64,000 nt of DNA from Flavobacteriales bacterium (GCA_020635825.1 JACJZA010000014.1:32645-96644), one strand, 5' to 3'; numbered from the stretch's first letter, positions 42,856 through 51,911 are shown. The notes: generated from the sequence alone by a model not told the origin. Program-made: numbers and translations.

Positions 42856-43257
42856 ATGGCCTCAAGAAACATCAATAACATTTCTGCCGAATTAATGGAT
42901 AAGATTAAATCCATTGCATGCGAAGTGTTTACCATCAACAAAAATGAGTTCCTTTTTAAAGAAGGGGAACATACCGATTACCTATATTTTATTGAAAATG
43001 GTGATGTCATTTTAAGAAAACAAAAAAATAACCAAACCATCACTTTCCATGAGTTAATGTCTGGCGAATTATTAGGATTGGATTGCGTTTATAATGATGG
43101 TTTCTGTAATTACACCGCAAAAGCAAAAGAAACTACCACCGGAATTAAAATTTTAATTTCTGATTTTATCAATATGATTGCAAAACATCAAAAATCTTCT
43201 TTAGAATTAATGAAATACCTTTCGTCTTTGGTAAATAAATTAGAAACCAGATTTTAG
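42856..43257 (+). CDS. Stand-alone cyclic-nucleotide-binding domain protein (Crp-like, no HTH)
   Basis: A 133-aa protein from ATG 42856, matching the N-terminal sensor domain of Crp/Fnr regulators (FLFKEGEHTDYLYFIENGDVILRK, then ELMSGELLGLDCVYN and a dimer-helix-like end). The family normally adds a ~75-aa helix-turn-helix DNA-binding part, which is missing; no coding continuation follows the stop. I prefer 42856 over ATG 42802 because the latter sits in a palindrome and adds an atypical N-terminus. It could act as a ligand sensor or be a decayed regulator. Confidence 0.75.
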   Translation: MASRNINNISAELMDKIKSIACEVFTINKNEFLFKEGEHTDYLYFIENGDVILRKQKNNQTITFHELMSGELLGLDCVYNDGFCNYTAKAKETTTGIKILISDFINMIAKHQKSSLELMKYLSSLVNKLETRF

Positions 43258-43490
43258 GTTCAATATTTTATTTTAATTCAACTCTTCTTTTTAAATATTT
43301 ATTTTTTTAAATAACACCATTTCAATACATCATTATTTATTTACAATTTAAATGTTTGTTTTGTAACATTTTTATTTTTTTCTGTGTAAAATATAACAGA
43401 ACTTATCAAGCTTGTCAGTTTTAGCAAAACCTTATCTAAAGTCTTATTTTTTAGGAAGTTAACTATATTATTAACTAAAACTTAAATGCC

Positions 43491-44228
43491 ATGAAACCAC
43501 TAACCAAATATACCATTACAATAGTATTACTAATTGTATTTAACATTGCAAATGCATTCAACCCTAACCTACCAAAAGGGATTGTTTATCAAATTTCATT
43601 AAACAGTTTAGATTTACAAAAATCACAAGCTGTAATTGAAGAATATCATTATTTAACCAACATTATCAAAGACCGCTCTTCTACTTATGTTTTTGGGAAA
43701 TATTCCAGCTTTTCAGAAGTAGATTCCGTAAAAACACTTCTAGAAAAAAACGGTTGTCTTAATCCTCAAATCATAGCCTATCACGACCAAATGGAAATCT
43801 CAGTTGCTGATGCCATTTCAATACAGTATAAATCTAATATGATTACAGCTGAATCAATTGAAGAAAGAAAGGAATCTAAAAAAATATCGGTTCAAGAAGT
43901 AAATTACTTATTAGATGTACAAAAATCAGGGTTAAAACACTATTACGCTCTTGCAATTCCTGTAAACTCTATTGAAACAGTAGATAAACTGTTAGAGCAA
44001 TTAGATAATGAACAAGTAATTGAAATCAGTAGCGATGACGATATTTTTTCGATTGGACGTTTTGAAAACTTTGAAGACGTTTTAAAAGCTCGTAAAAAGT
44101 TTATTGATGGAGAAATAAATGACGTTTTCGTAATGGCTCAAATTACGGATGAACGAATAGAAATTGATGACACTCAAAACTTTGCAGTGACAATTCAGAA
44201 TCTGGTAAACAACTTAGCCGAAAAATAA
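43491..44228 (+). CDS. Secreted protein with two SPOR-like units
   Basis: A 245-aa exported protein; signal peptide MKPLTKYTITIVLLIVFNIANA. The mature part appears duplicated. Unit 1 (~31-104) and unit 2 (~148-225) each start with a beta-strand (IVYQISL / YYALAIP), followed by a helix and then a SPOR-style ending (YVFGKYSSFSEVDSVKTLLE and FSIGRFENFEDVLKARKKF). SPOR domains bind denuded peptidoglycan glycans. The match is by pattern and I hold it moderately. The 233 bases upstream hold only A/T-rich sequence with no gene. Confidence 0.7.
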   Translation: MKPLTKYTITIVLLIVFNIANAFNPNLPKGIVYQISLNSLDLQKSQAVIEEYHYLTNIIKDRSSTYVFGKYSSFSEVDSVKTLLEKNGCLNPQIIAYHDQMEISVADAISIQYKSNMITAESIEERKESKKISVQEVNYLLDVQKSGLKHYYALAIPVNSIETVDKLLEQLDNEQVIEISSDDDIFSIGRFENFEDVLKARKKFIDGEINDVFVMAQITDERIEIDDTQNFAVTIQNLVNNLAEK

Positions 44229-44245
44229 ACCACAACAACCTGTAA

Positions 44246-44292
44246 AATGAATACTTACTTTTGTAAAATATTATGAAAAGTAAGTATTCATT
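44246..44292. repeat. Perfect 17-base inverted repeat around the ygiQ start
   Basis: Left arm AATGAATACTTACTTTT (44246-44262), right arm AAAAGTAAGTATTCATT (44276-44292), 13-base loop containing the start codon ATG (44273-44275). The left arm overlaps the -7 promoter element TACTTTTG (44256-44263). The right arm encodes residues 2-6 of YgiQ. Confidence 0.9.
44256..44263 (+). promoter_or_regulatory. -7 promoter element for ygiQ
   Basis: TACTTTTG, a perfect TAnnTTTG match ending 9 bases before the ATG. Transcription would begin at or very near the start codon (leaderless or nearly so), leaving the left arm of the inverted repeat outside the mRNA. Confidence 0.6.
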
Positions 44293-46180
44293 AACCGATT
44301 GGCTTCCGACTACCAAAAAAGAAGTAGAATTAAGAGGCTGGGACAACTTAGACATTATCCTATTTAGTGGTGATGCTTATGTTGACCATCCTGCTTTTGG
44401 GAGTGCTGTTATTGGAAGGATAATAGAAAGCATGGGGCTTAAAATTGCCATTATTCCCCAACCCAATTGGAAAGATGATTTACGGGATTTTAAGAAGCTA
44501 GGGAAACCCAATCTTTTTTTTGGAGTAACTGCAGGTTGTATGGATCCAATGGTGAACCATTATACAGCTGCCAAAAGAAGAAGGTCTGACGATGCTTACA
44601 CTCCTGGCGGTTTAGCAGGTTTTCGCCCAGATTATGCGACTACTGTCTATACCAAAATACTCAAAGAACTTTTTCCTGATGTTCCTGTAGTGATAGGAGG
44701 AATTGAAGCTTCTTTAAGGCGTGTCACGCACTATGACTATTGGAGCAATGAATTAAAGCCTTCTATTTTATTTGACTCTGGAGCCGATATGCTGGTTTAT
44801 GGAATGGGTGAGCAACCATTAAGAGAAATAATCACTTTATTAATGAAAGGAGTACCTTTTGATTCCCTTAAAACCATCAATCAAACGGCTTTTTTAATGG
44901 ATAAAAATGATGCTTTACCCAAAAACAAACAGTGGAAAGATTTAGAATTGGCTTCACATGAAAATTGTTTGAAAGACAAAAAAACTTATGCCTCTAACTT
45001 TAAACATATAGAACAAGAGTCTAATAAACTAAATGCAGACCGATTAACACAAAACATTGGAGATAAAAAGTTGATTATCAATCCTCCCTACTATACTATG
45101 ACGGAGGAAGAAATGGATACTTCTTTTGACTTACCCTATACTCGTTTACCTCATCCGAAATATGAGAAAAGAGGGGCGATTCCTGCTTTTGAAATGATTA
45201 AATTCTCTATTAATATGCATAGAGGTTGTTTTGGTGGGTGTAGTTTCTGTACCATTTCTGCACATCAAGGTAAGTTTATTGCCAGTCGTTCAAAAGAATC
45301 TATATTAAAAGAAGTTGAAAAAGTAACTGAAATGCCTGATTTTAAAGGCTATATTAGTGATTTGGGAGGTCCTTCTGCTAACATGTACAGAATGAAAGGT
45401 AAAGTGCAAGAAATTTGTGACCGATGTGTAAGCCCTTCATGTATATCACCAAGTATTTGTCATAATTTAGATACTTCTCATCAACCTTTAACTGAGATTT
45501 ATAAAGCCGTAGATGAGAATCCAAAAGTTAAAAAAGCATTTATTGGTAGTGGAATTAGGTATGATATGTTGGTTCCTGAGTTTAATAAAAATGCTGACAA
45601 AAAAGATTTGGAAGAGTATACTGAACAAGTGATAAAAAATCATGTTTCAGGAAGATTAAAGGTTGCTCCAGAACATACGTCTGATGATGTTTTAAAAATC
45701 ATGAGAAAACCTTCATTTAAGAATTTTCACCTTTTCAAAAACACTTTCGATCGTATCAACAAAAAATTCAACCTTAACCAACAATTAATTCCTTATTTTA
45801 TTTCCAGTCATCCCGCATGTGAGTTAAAAGATATGGCAAATTTGGCTGCAGAAACCAAAGATATGGGCTTTCAATTGGAGCAAGTAAATGATTTTACTCC
45901 AACACCGATGACAGTTGCTACGGTTATTTATTATTCAGGATACCATCCTTATACTTTAAAACCCATTAAAACTCCAAAAACGGAAAAAGAAAAAAAAGAT
46001 CAAAATAGATTCTTTTTTTGGTACAAAAAAGAGAACCAAGGTTGGATAAAAAACGTACTTAGTTCGAGAGGGGAAAATGACTTACTTAGAAAACTCTTAC
46101 CCAATCAACATACTTTTGCTAATTCTAAAAAAAATGTACCTCATCATGCAAAACACAAACGAAAACATGGAAAAAATTAA
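44273..46180 (+). CDS. ygiQ: YgiQ family radical SAM protein
   Basis: A 635-aa member of the YgiQ family. The N-terminal cobalamin-binding-like region (SLTDWLPTTKKEVELRGW, FSGDAYVDHPAFGSAVIGR) is followed by the radical SAM cluster motif C319-x3-C323-x2-C326 (HRGCFGGCSFCTISAHQGKF), then VAPEHTSDDVLKIMRKPS and PYFISSHPACEL, with a basic C-terminal tail. The enzymatic product is not established. The gene starts within an inverted repeat and the 3' end overlaps a possible small ORF. Confidence 0.95.
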   Translation: MKSKYSLTDWLPTTKKEVELRGWDNLDIILFSGDAYVDHPAFGSAVIGRIIESMGLKIAIIPQPNWKDDLRDFKKLGKPNLFFGVTAGCMDPMVNHYTAAKRRRSDDAYTPGGLAGFRPDYATTVYTKILKELFPDVPVVIGGIEASLRRVTHYDYWSNELKPSILFDSGADMLVYGMGEQPLREIITLLMKGVPFDSLKTINQTAFLMDKNDALPKNKQWKDLELASHENCLKDKKTYASNFKHIEQESNKLNADRLTQNIGDKKLIINPPYYTMTEEEMDTSFDLPYTRLPHPKYEKRGAIPAFEMIKFSINMHRGCFGGCSFCTISAHQGKFIASRSKESILKEVEKVTEMPDFKGYISDLGGPSANMYRMKGKVQEICDRCVSPSCISPSICHNLDTSHQPLTEIYKAVDENPKVKKAFIGSGIRYDMLVPEFNKNADKKDLEEYTEQVIKNHVSGRLKVAPEHTSDDVLKIMRKPSFKNFHLFKNTFDRINKKFNLNQQLIPYFISSHPACELKDMANLAAETKDMGFQLEQVNDFTPTPMTVATVIYYSGYHPYTLKPIKTPKTEKEKKDQNRFFFWYKKENQGWIKNVLSSRGENDLLRKLLPNQHTFANSKKNVPHHAKHKRKHGKN

Positions 46181-46337
46181 GACCTGGATTAAGCTTGATG
46201 ATCTTTTTATTGATGAAGAAAACATTAGAGCTATTCAAAAAAATGGTAAAAAAACGGTTATCGAAAGAATTCAAGGCAATAATATCGTGGTAGATATAGA
46301 ATTTGAAAAAGTAAAATTGTTGATTAAAGAACCTTAA
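46167..46337 (+). CDS. Small hypothetical protein after ygiQ
   Basis: ATG 46167 gives a 56-aa acidic/basic soluble protein, MEKIKTWIKLDDLFIDEENI at the N-terminus, ending in KLLIKEP. Alternative in-frame ATGs at 46146 and further upstream would overlap ygiQ more; 46167 overlaps by only 14 bases. It converges on the PorP gene with a 4-base overlap of stops. Support is composition and position only. Confidence 0.45.
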   Translation: MEKIKTWIKLDDLFIDEENIRAIQKNGKKTVIERIQGNNIVVDIEFEKVKLLIKEP

Positions 46338-47272
46338 TTATAAGCAGGGCAATAATGTTGCTTATCACTGCCACCACCTCCTACACCACTATCAGGACAT
46401 CTACTGAAACTAATCATAAATTCATGTGTGTAACTACCCATTATTTTGTTTAATGGATAATCAAAAGAATATCCAATTGATACAGATTGTAATATTCTTA
46501 ATTTAAGCTGTGCATTTACTGCTTCTCCTACTCTATATCCTACGCCAATACCAATATCATTATAATAATCCCAATTCAAGTTTAAATCTAAATCAGGTGG
46601 ACCAATAGCATTTGCCTTTAACAGAAATGATTTAAACAATGTCCATTTCCCGGCCGGTGATTTATGCCCCCATCCTATTAAATATTGGTTCACTTGCTTA
46701 TTTTCTTCACCTCCCAATCCTACTTTTTTAAAATACAATTGGTTAATAGCAAAACTGTAATAAACTTTATCATTGTAAAATAATACTCCTGGCATTAAAT
46801 CGGGATACTTTAATTCAGCACCTGAAGCGTTTGCCAAAACAGGATCTGGATTATTATCACCAAAAGCTGTATTGATTGAATATTGCTGAATTCCTGCAAA
46901 AATTCCAAAACCACCTGTTAGTTTACTTGTTAATTTTTTATGATAAGCATACCCTAACTTTACATAAGTTCTAGTGGTGATATGTATTTCGTCTTGTTCA
47001 ACATACAATCCTACACCATGTTTACCTTTATTATGAAAATTTTTAGTCCCAAAAGTTTTTTGAACACTTGCAAATGAAGTTCGTGGTGCACCATCAAAAC
47101 CTACCCATTGCATTCTTGTTCCGGCTTTAAATGATAAACATTTTGTAGTACCAATAAATGCAGGATTAAAACTTAAATTATTAAATGAATATTGGGTATA
47201 TTGAATAGACTGTTGTGCAGAAATAAATCCTACATTAAAAAATAATATAAATATCAACAGCCTTTTTTTCAT
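46334..47272 (-). CDS. PorP/SprF family T9SS outer-membrane protein (second copy)
   Basis: A 312-aa protein with a signal peptide (MKKRLLIFILFFNVGFISA) and the family start QQSIQYTQYSFNNLSFNPAF, followed by alternating barrel strands. The C-terminus differs from the copy at 5720: it ends in a Gly/Ser-rich, Cys-containing tail (SRCPDSGVGGGGSDKQHYCP), which is unusual. The gene directly abuts the CHU_C-domain gene upstream (zero gap), so the pair is co-transcribed and functionally linked. Confidence 0.92.
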   Translation of the reverse strand: MKKRLLIFILFFNVGFISAQQSIQYTQYSFNNLSFNPAFIGTTKCLSFKAGTRMQWVGFDGAPRTSFASVQKTFGTKNFHNKGKHGVGLYVEQDEIHITTRTYVKLGYAYHKKLTSKLTGGFGIFAGIQQYSINTAFGDNNPDPVLANASGAELKYPDLMPGVLFYNDKVYYSFAINQLYFKKVGLGGEENKQVNQYLIGWGHKSPAGKWTLFKSFLLKANAIGPPDLDLNLNWDYYNDIGIGVGYRVGEAVNAQLKLRILQSVSIGYSFDYPLNKIMGSYTHEFMISFSRCPDSGVGGGGSDKQHYCPAYN

Positions 47273-48112
47273 TTACCTCAATATTGAAACCGGACCTTTA
47301 AAAACTTGTTTATCTTGACGTTCAAACTCTAACTCAATCACATAAAAAAATGAAGTAACAGGCAAGTTACCACTCATATATTTTGCATCCCAACCTTCTA
47401 CATTAGTGTATCCTTCTTTATAATAAACCCGTTGCCCCCATCTATCAAAAATGTAAACTTTATTTTTGGGATAAAACTCTATATTATGCACATACCAAGT
47501 ATCATTTATCCCATCATCATTTGGAGTTAAAATTTGAGAAGGGACAATTGGATCACATTCTAATGTAGTAAGATCAACCCAATTAGTATCAACACATCCA
47601 GCAGCGTCAGTTACAATAATCGGATAGCTACTAATAGGCAAGTCTGTATAAGTAATACTTTCTGCTTTATCTTCGACATCAGTGTGTAAATAATAACTAT
47701 AAGGTTCAGTTCCTCCAGAAATATTATTGATAGTAACATCATTAGTTGGTTGGTTACACTCTGTTGGAGTTTCCACTGTGTAATCTAATGTAATATCAAC
47801 ATTTACAAGATAAGTTTGAGCATAAGCAACCGTATCAGTACATGCATTAGATGTAACAACATATAATTCAACATGAGCTCCATTTACAGCAGTAGAGAGA
47901 GTAGGATTAGTGCCTACAGTATCTCCATTTAACACCCAAAAATATTGAGGATTACTTCCTTCATTAGTAGGCTGAGCTGTAAAATTCACAGTTGTATTTC
48001 TACAAACAGCCCCTGTAGGATTACGGCTAATTGTAACACTTACCGGACATTGTGCTTGAAGTATGCTTACAAACAACATAAGTAATGAGTATATTAGTCC
48101 TTTCTTAAACAT
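47273..48112 (-). CDS. T9SS cargo protein with CHU_C sorting domain
   Basis: A 279-aa secreted protein. Signal peptide (MFKKGLIYSLLMLFVSILQA) is followed by a PKD/Ig-like region with cysteines (VCRNTTVNFTAQPTNEG) and one SprB-like unit (NISGGTEPYSYYL ... VTDAAGC). It ends in the CHU_C / type B T9SS sorting domain (SQILTPNDDGINDTWYV, FDRWGQRVYYKEG, GPVSILR). Short compared with the adhesin at 1-5710 but with the same ending. Its PorP partner follows with no gap. Confidence 0.9.
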   Translation of the reverse strand: MFKKGLIYSLLMLFVSILQAQCPVSVTISRNPTGAVCRNTTVNFTAQPTNEGSNPQYFWVLNGDTVGTNPTLSTAVNGAHVELYVVTSNACTDTVAYAQTYLVNVDITLDYTVETPTECNQPTNDVTINNISGGTEPYSYYLHTDVEDKAESITYTDLPISSYPIIVTDAAGCVDTNWVDLTTLECDPIVPSQILTPNDDGINDTWYVHNIEFYPKNKVYIFDRWGQRVYYKEGYTNVEGWDAKYMSGNLPVTSFFYVIELEFERQDKQVFKGPVSILR

Positions 48113-48172
48113 TGTGCTAAGTTACATTTTTTACCCTTAATTTATACTTGTTTTATTTGTATTCAAGTAAAG

Positions 48173-49849
48173 CTATTTTATGATAAAAGCAATAGCTAAT
48201 TTAATCTCATCATAAGAGACTTCATTGTTTAGTCCTTCATAAACAGCTTTTAAACTGACGGGCTTATCTTTTGGTTGTTGATTATACACTTTTTCTACTT
48301 TTTTTATAATTACATTTTTGGGAGCATAAAAACTTAAATCTATGGTAGGATTTTCTTTACGAATTTTAATTAAATGATTAGTAATGGTTCCAATATTCAC
48401 AGCTCTTATATCTGCAATTTTTTTTAATGGCAGCTGATCTTTTAAATAAGATAAGGTAATGTCGTAAGTAGATTCTTTTGATTGTTTTTCTTTTAATTTC
48501 TTTTGATTATTCTTTATTTCATTTTTATCTAGCGTCCCTCCGCTTGTTTTAATAAAATCATAGGCTTGTTTCTCAAGCATTTCTATTTGATATTCATCAT
48601 CAACCTTTTTAGAAAGTTCTTGAAATCGAACATCTGCTTTTAAGGCTAAAGCATCCACTTGTAATGCCATTTCATTGAGCCCATGTAAATGGAGATGTTC
48701 AATTTTTTTTAACCTCGACAATGCTACATACCCTTGACCTTTTTCAAATGTTTTTGTGAGGTCTATTTCAGCTGCATCTAAAGTCATCCCTTGACATTTA
48801 TGAATGGTTATGGCCCATGCTAATCGCAAGGGAATTTGATTAAAATTGGCTAAGGATTTTCCTTTATCATCAAAAATAGTCCAATCTTCAGGTTCTACTG
48901 TAACAAGTTTCCCTTTAAAAAGTTTCACAATTGGTAGCCCTTTATCATTATATGAATCAACCGTTCCTAAAGAACCATTTACATACCCTTTTTCAAGATT
49001 GTTTTTAACAAACATTACTTTCGCTCCAATTTTTAACTCTAATTCCTCTCCCGCTAAAACAGAATTTTTTAAAGTATCAATAAGGTTTTTGTTCCCTTTT
49101 GTTTTGGCTTTAAATTTTTTAGCAAGACCAGGTATTTTTGCTAAATATTCAGCATTTATCTTATCTACATCATAATTGTGAGTGTAAAGCTTAGTGGGTT
49201 CTTCTTTTGTGTTTAAACGATTCTTTGAAGCCAATTTTAAACGCTGATAACTATTCTCTGATATTTTCCCCTCTCTTATTTCATTCAAAATTTGATTTAA
49301 ATCATTATCATTTTGTCTGTACTGTTCGGTTAAATAACAAACACTCAACTCTGCTTTTACCCATGCCTCTGACATAAATGAAAATTTATCTCTACTTTGC
49401 TCACCTTGATTTCCTATAGGAGGTAACTGAAAAAAATCACCACATAATACTACTTGAATACCTCCAAATGGCTGAGTGCTTTCTTTAAAATATTGCAAAA
49501 CTTGGTTCACTAAATCTAATTGAGTTTTATGAAGCATCGAAATTTCATCTATAATCAACACTTTTGATTTTTCGAGTTGATCGCGCAAATATTTTTTAGC
49601 TTTTAAGCTTGCCAATTGAGATGAAGTAATGGTATCTTTTACTCCAATTCCAGACCATGAATGAATAGTCATACCATTCATATGAGTTGCTGCAATGCCA
49701 GTAGATGCAGTAATGGCTACTCTTATTTTTCTAGATTTTAAATAGTCAATATATTGATTAAGAACATAGGTTTTACCTGTTCCAGCAGAACCTGTTAGAA
49801 AAACATTTCTTCCCGATTTTAATATCGATAATGCTTTATTTTGCAGCAT
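48173..49849 (-). CDS. Pif1/RecD-like ATP-dependent DNA helicase
   Basis: A 558-aa SF1B helicase. Walker A FLTGSAGTGKTYVLNQY, motif II VLIIDEISMLHKTQLDLV, then VVLCGDFFQLPPIG, YLTEQYRQ and the late motif WAITIHKCQGMTLDAAEIDL with GQGYVALSRLK. The C-terminus (~425-558) has a helix-rich HTH-like region (LKKIADIRAVNIGTITNHLI). I start at ATG 49849; the TTG at 49855 lies inside a TATTTTTG promoter box. Probably works in replication-fork or G-quadruplex processing, by family analogy. Confidence 0.92.
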   Translation of the reverse strand: MLQNKALSILKSGRNVFLTGSAGTGKTYVLNQYIDYLKSRKIRVAITASTGIAATHMNGMTIHSWSGIGVKDTITSSQLASLKAKKYLRDQLEKSKVLIIDEISMLHKTQLDLVNQVLQYFKESTQPFGGIQVVLCGDFFQLPPIGNQGEQSRDKFSFMSEAWVKAELSVCYLTEQYRQNDNDLNQILNEIREGKISENSYQRLKLASKNRLNTKEEPTKLYTHNYDVDKINAEYLAKIPGLAKKFKAKTKGNKNLIDTLKNSVLAGEELELKIGAKVMFVKNNLEKGYVNGSLGTVDSYNDKGLPIVKLFKGKLVTVEPEDWTIFDDKGKSLANFNQIPLRLAWAITIHKCQGMTLDAAEIDLTKTFEKGQGYVALSRLKKIEHLHLHGLNEMALQVDALALKADVRFQELSKKVDDEYQIEMLEKQAYDFIKTSGGTLDKNEIKNNQKKLKEKQSKESTYDITLSYLKDQLPLKKIADIRAVNIGTITNHLIKIRKENPTIDLSFYAPKNVIIKKVEKVYNQQPKDKPVSLKAVYEGLNNEVSYDEIKLAIAFIIK

Positions 49850-49852
49850 AAA

Positions 49853-49860
49853 CAAAAATA
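49853..49860 (-). promoter_or_regulatory. -7 promoter element for the Pif1-like helicase
   Basis: TATTTTTG on minus, a perfect TAnnTTTG match, 3 bases before the ATG at 49849. It predicts a leaderless transcript and rules out TTG 49855. Confidence 0.5.
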
Positions 49861-50017
49861 CGTTTATTGTTTAATTTCATGCCAATTATAGTTTTATATA
49901 CTCTTTTAAATCGTCTAGTTTTTTCTTTAACTCAACTTGAAAATCAGCCCATTAATTTAATCTCACTTAAAAATTAATAAATAACCATAAATTAACTGTA
50001 TTTGAATAGGTTCTTAA

Positions 50018-50025
50018 TATCTTTG
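50018..50025 (+). promoter_or_regulatory. -7 promoter element for the IPExxxVDY-pyk operon
   Basis: TATCTTTG, a perfect TAnnTTTG match, ending 5 bases before ATG 50031. It overlaps the GTG at 50025 and favours the downstream ATG, with a leaderless or near-leaderless transcript. Confidence 0.6.
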
Positions 50026-50030
50026 TGTGT

Positions 50031-50447
50031 ATGTCGAAATTTGTTTTACACATTGAAGATGAATATGATTTTGGTTTGGTGGGTATAAGTTGTCACTCCA
50101 AAGATTATCGTTTGTGCTGGGAAATAAACAAATTACTTCAAATGGATTTTAAAAGGGTTGATGATAAAAAAATAGAATTAAAACAAGGTTCAGGCTCGTT
50201 TACTTGTTTTCAATACGACGATGAAGTTGATCATGCCACCTTCTTTCTAATTTCTAATAAAAGCCCAAAAGGGTTTTTATTACCAGAATTAAAAACAACC
50301 GATTTTTTAATTTACATTAGAAGTAGTTTATTTGAACAAGAAGAAAAAAAAATAATAGATATTCTTAATCATTCTTCAATCATTTTAGCAAGTTTTAAAA
50401 TTGATATTGAATCATTAAAATCTAAACAAAACTTATTGTATATATGA
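50031..50447 (+). CDS. IPExxxVDY family protein
   Basis: A 138-aa soluble protein of a Bacteroidota-specific family, usually found next to pyruvate kinase, as here (4-base overlap with pyk). It has the family pattern: EDEYDFGLVGISCHSKDYRL at the N-terminus, then FTCFQYDDEVDHATFFLISNK. The family name refers to a conserved motif near this central part; this copy has a variant of it. Function is unknown; conserved linkage suggests a link to pyruvate kinase. Start chosen at ATG 50031, not GTG 50025, which is in the promoter box. Confidence 0.8.
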   Translation: MSKFVLHIEDEYDFGLVGISCHSKDYRLCWEINKLLQMDFKRVDDKKIELKQGSGSFTCFQYDDEVDHATFFLISNKSPKGFLLPELKTTDFLIYIRSSLFEQEEKKIIDILNHSSIILASFKIDIESLKSKQNLLYI

Positions 50448-51871
50448 CTTTTAGAAAAACCAAAATAGTAGCCACCATTGGTCCCGCAACATCCTCAAAA
50501 GAAATGTTGGAAAAAATAATTACTGCAGGAGTAAATGTTTGTCGAATTAATTTTTCACACGGTTCCCATCAAGATCATGAAGAAGTAATTAATAATATAA
50601 GAGTCATCAATCAAGAAACAGGAAATCATGTAGCAATTTTAGCAGATTTACAGGGACCAAAAATTAGAGTGGGTAAAATTGAAAACAATGGTTTTATGTT
50701 GGAAAGTGGTAATGAAATCATTTTTACATCAAAAGAATGTATTGGAAATGAAAAAAAAGTATACATCAGTTATCAAAATTTTCCAAAAGATGTTCACCCT
50801 GGCGAAACTATTTTATTAGACGATGGAAAGCTGGTTTTAAAAATTAAATCAACGAACAAAACTGATGAGGTAGTTGCTATAGTTGAGCATGGAGGAATGC
50901 TTTCCTCTAATAAAGGAGTAAATCTACCTAACACCAAGATATCTTTACCTTGTTTAACAGAAAAAGATTTAGAAGATTTGGATTTTGCTTTAAAAATGAA
51001 AGTGAGCTGGATAGGCCTATCATTTGTAAGAAATGCCCGAGACATTATTGAGCTTAAACACATTATTAGAGAAAAAAACAGTAATGCCAAGGTAATTGCC
51101 AAAATTGAAAAACCGGAAGCTATTAGTGATATTGACGATATTATTAAACATACAGATGCCATAATGGTGGCACGTGGTGATTTAGGAGTGGAAATTCCAT
51201 TTCATGAAGTACCTACCATTCAAAAAATGATTGTGAAAAAATGCATGAAAGCTGCTAAACCTGTGATTATTGCTACACAAATGATGGAGAGTATGATTGA
51301 CAATATTACTCCTACTCGTGCTGAGGTAAATGATGTGGCTAATGCTGTAATGGATGGTGCTGATGCTGTAATGTTAAGTGGGGAAACATCTGTAGGAAAA
51401 CATCCTGTAAAAGTAATTGAAAGTATTACCAAGATTATTGAAGATGTAGAAAAATTAGACAGTGTTTTCCATTATGAATACCCTCCTGAAGAGGATAATC
51501 ATGACAGGTACATCACAGATTCTATTTGTTTTAATTCGTGTAGATTGGCTCAGCGAACTAATGCATCAGCAATTGTAACAATGACATTCTCAGGTTATAC
51601 CGGTTTTAAAATTGCAAGTTTTAGACCTAGAGCTGGTGTTTATGTATTCACAGGTAATGAAGGCATTTTAAATATGTTAAGTCTTGTTTGGGGTGTTCGC
51701 GCTTTTTATTACGACAAATTTGTAAGTACAGACCACACAATTGCAGACATCAAATACATTCTTAAAAAGAATCATTTTGTAAATGAAGGTGATTTGATAA
51801 TTAACATTGCAAGTATGCCTATTACCGAAAAAGGGCAGTCTAACATGATGAAATTAAGCTATATTGAATAA
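50444..51871 (+). CDS. pyk: Pyruvate kinase
   Basis: Last step of glycolysis: PEP plus ADP to pyruvate plus ATP. 475 aa, the common bacterial length without a C-terminal PEP-utiliser extension. Marks: TKIVATIGPATSSKEML, CRINFSHGSHQDH, AKIEKPEAISDIDDII, the active-site MVARGDLGVEIPFHEVP, and ATQMMESMIDNITPTRAEVN. It overlaps the IPExxxVDY gene by 4 bases, so translation is coupled. Confidence 0.97.
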   Translation: MTFRKTKIVATIGPATSSKEMLEKIITAGVNVCRINFSHGSHQDHEEVINNIRVINQETGNHVAILADLQGPKIRVGKIENNGFMLESGNEIIFTSKECIGNEKKVYISYQNFPKDVHPGETILLDDGKLVLKIKSTNKTDEVVAIVEHGGMLSSNKGVNLPNTKISLPCLTEKDLEDLDFALKMKVSWIGLSFVRNARDIIELKHIIREKNSNAKVIAKIEKPEAISDIDDIIKHTDAIMVARGDLGVEIPFHEVPTIQKMIVKKCMKAAKPVIIATQMMESMIDNITPTRAEVNDVANAVMDGADAVMLSGETSVGKHPVKVIESITKIIEDVEKLDSVFHYEYPPEEDNHDRYITDSICFNSCRLAQRTNASAIVTMTFSGYTGFKIASFRPRAGVYVFTGNEGILNMLSLVWGVRAFYYDKFVSTDHTIADIKYILKKNHFVNEGDLIINIASMPITEKGQSNMMKLSYIE

Positions 51872-51911
51872 ACTTTATAGTTCAAGAATTTAAAAGCTAA
51901 TTGATACTTTG

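Noticed and set aside
43258..43490. Search for an RNA gene in the largest A/T-rich gap
   Set aside because: No tRNA-like clover leaf, riboswitch core or T-run hairpin was recognised; nothing to report there.
46077..46166. Longer start for the small ORF after ygiQ
   Set aside because: It would overlap conserved ygiQ coding sequence by ~100 bases; ATG 46167 is simpler.
48846..49175. 109-aa plus-strand ORF inside the Pif1-like helicase gene
   Set aside because: Fully covered by a well-supported minus-strand helicase domain; no recognisable motif.
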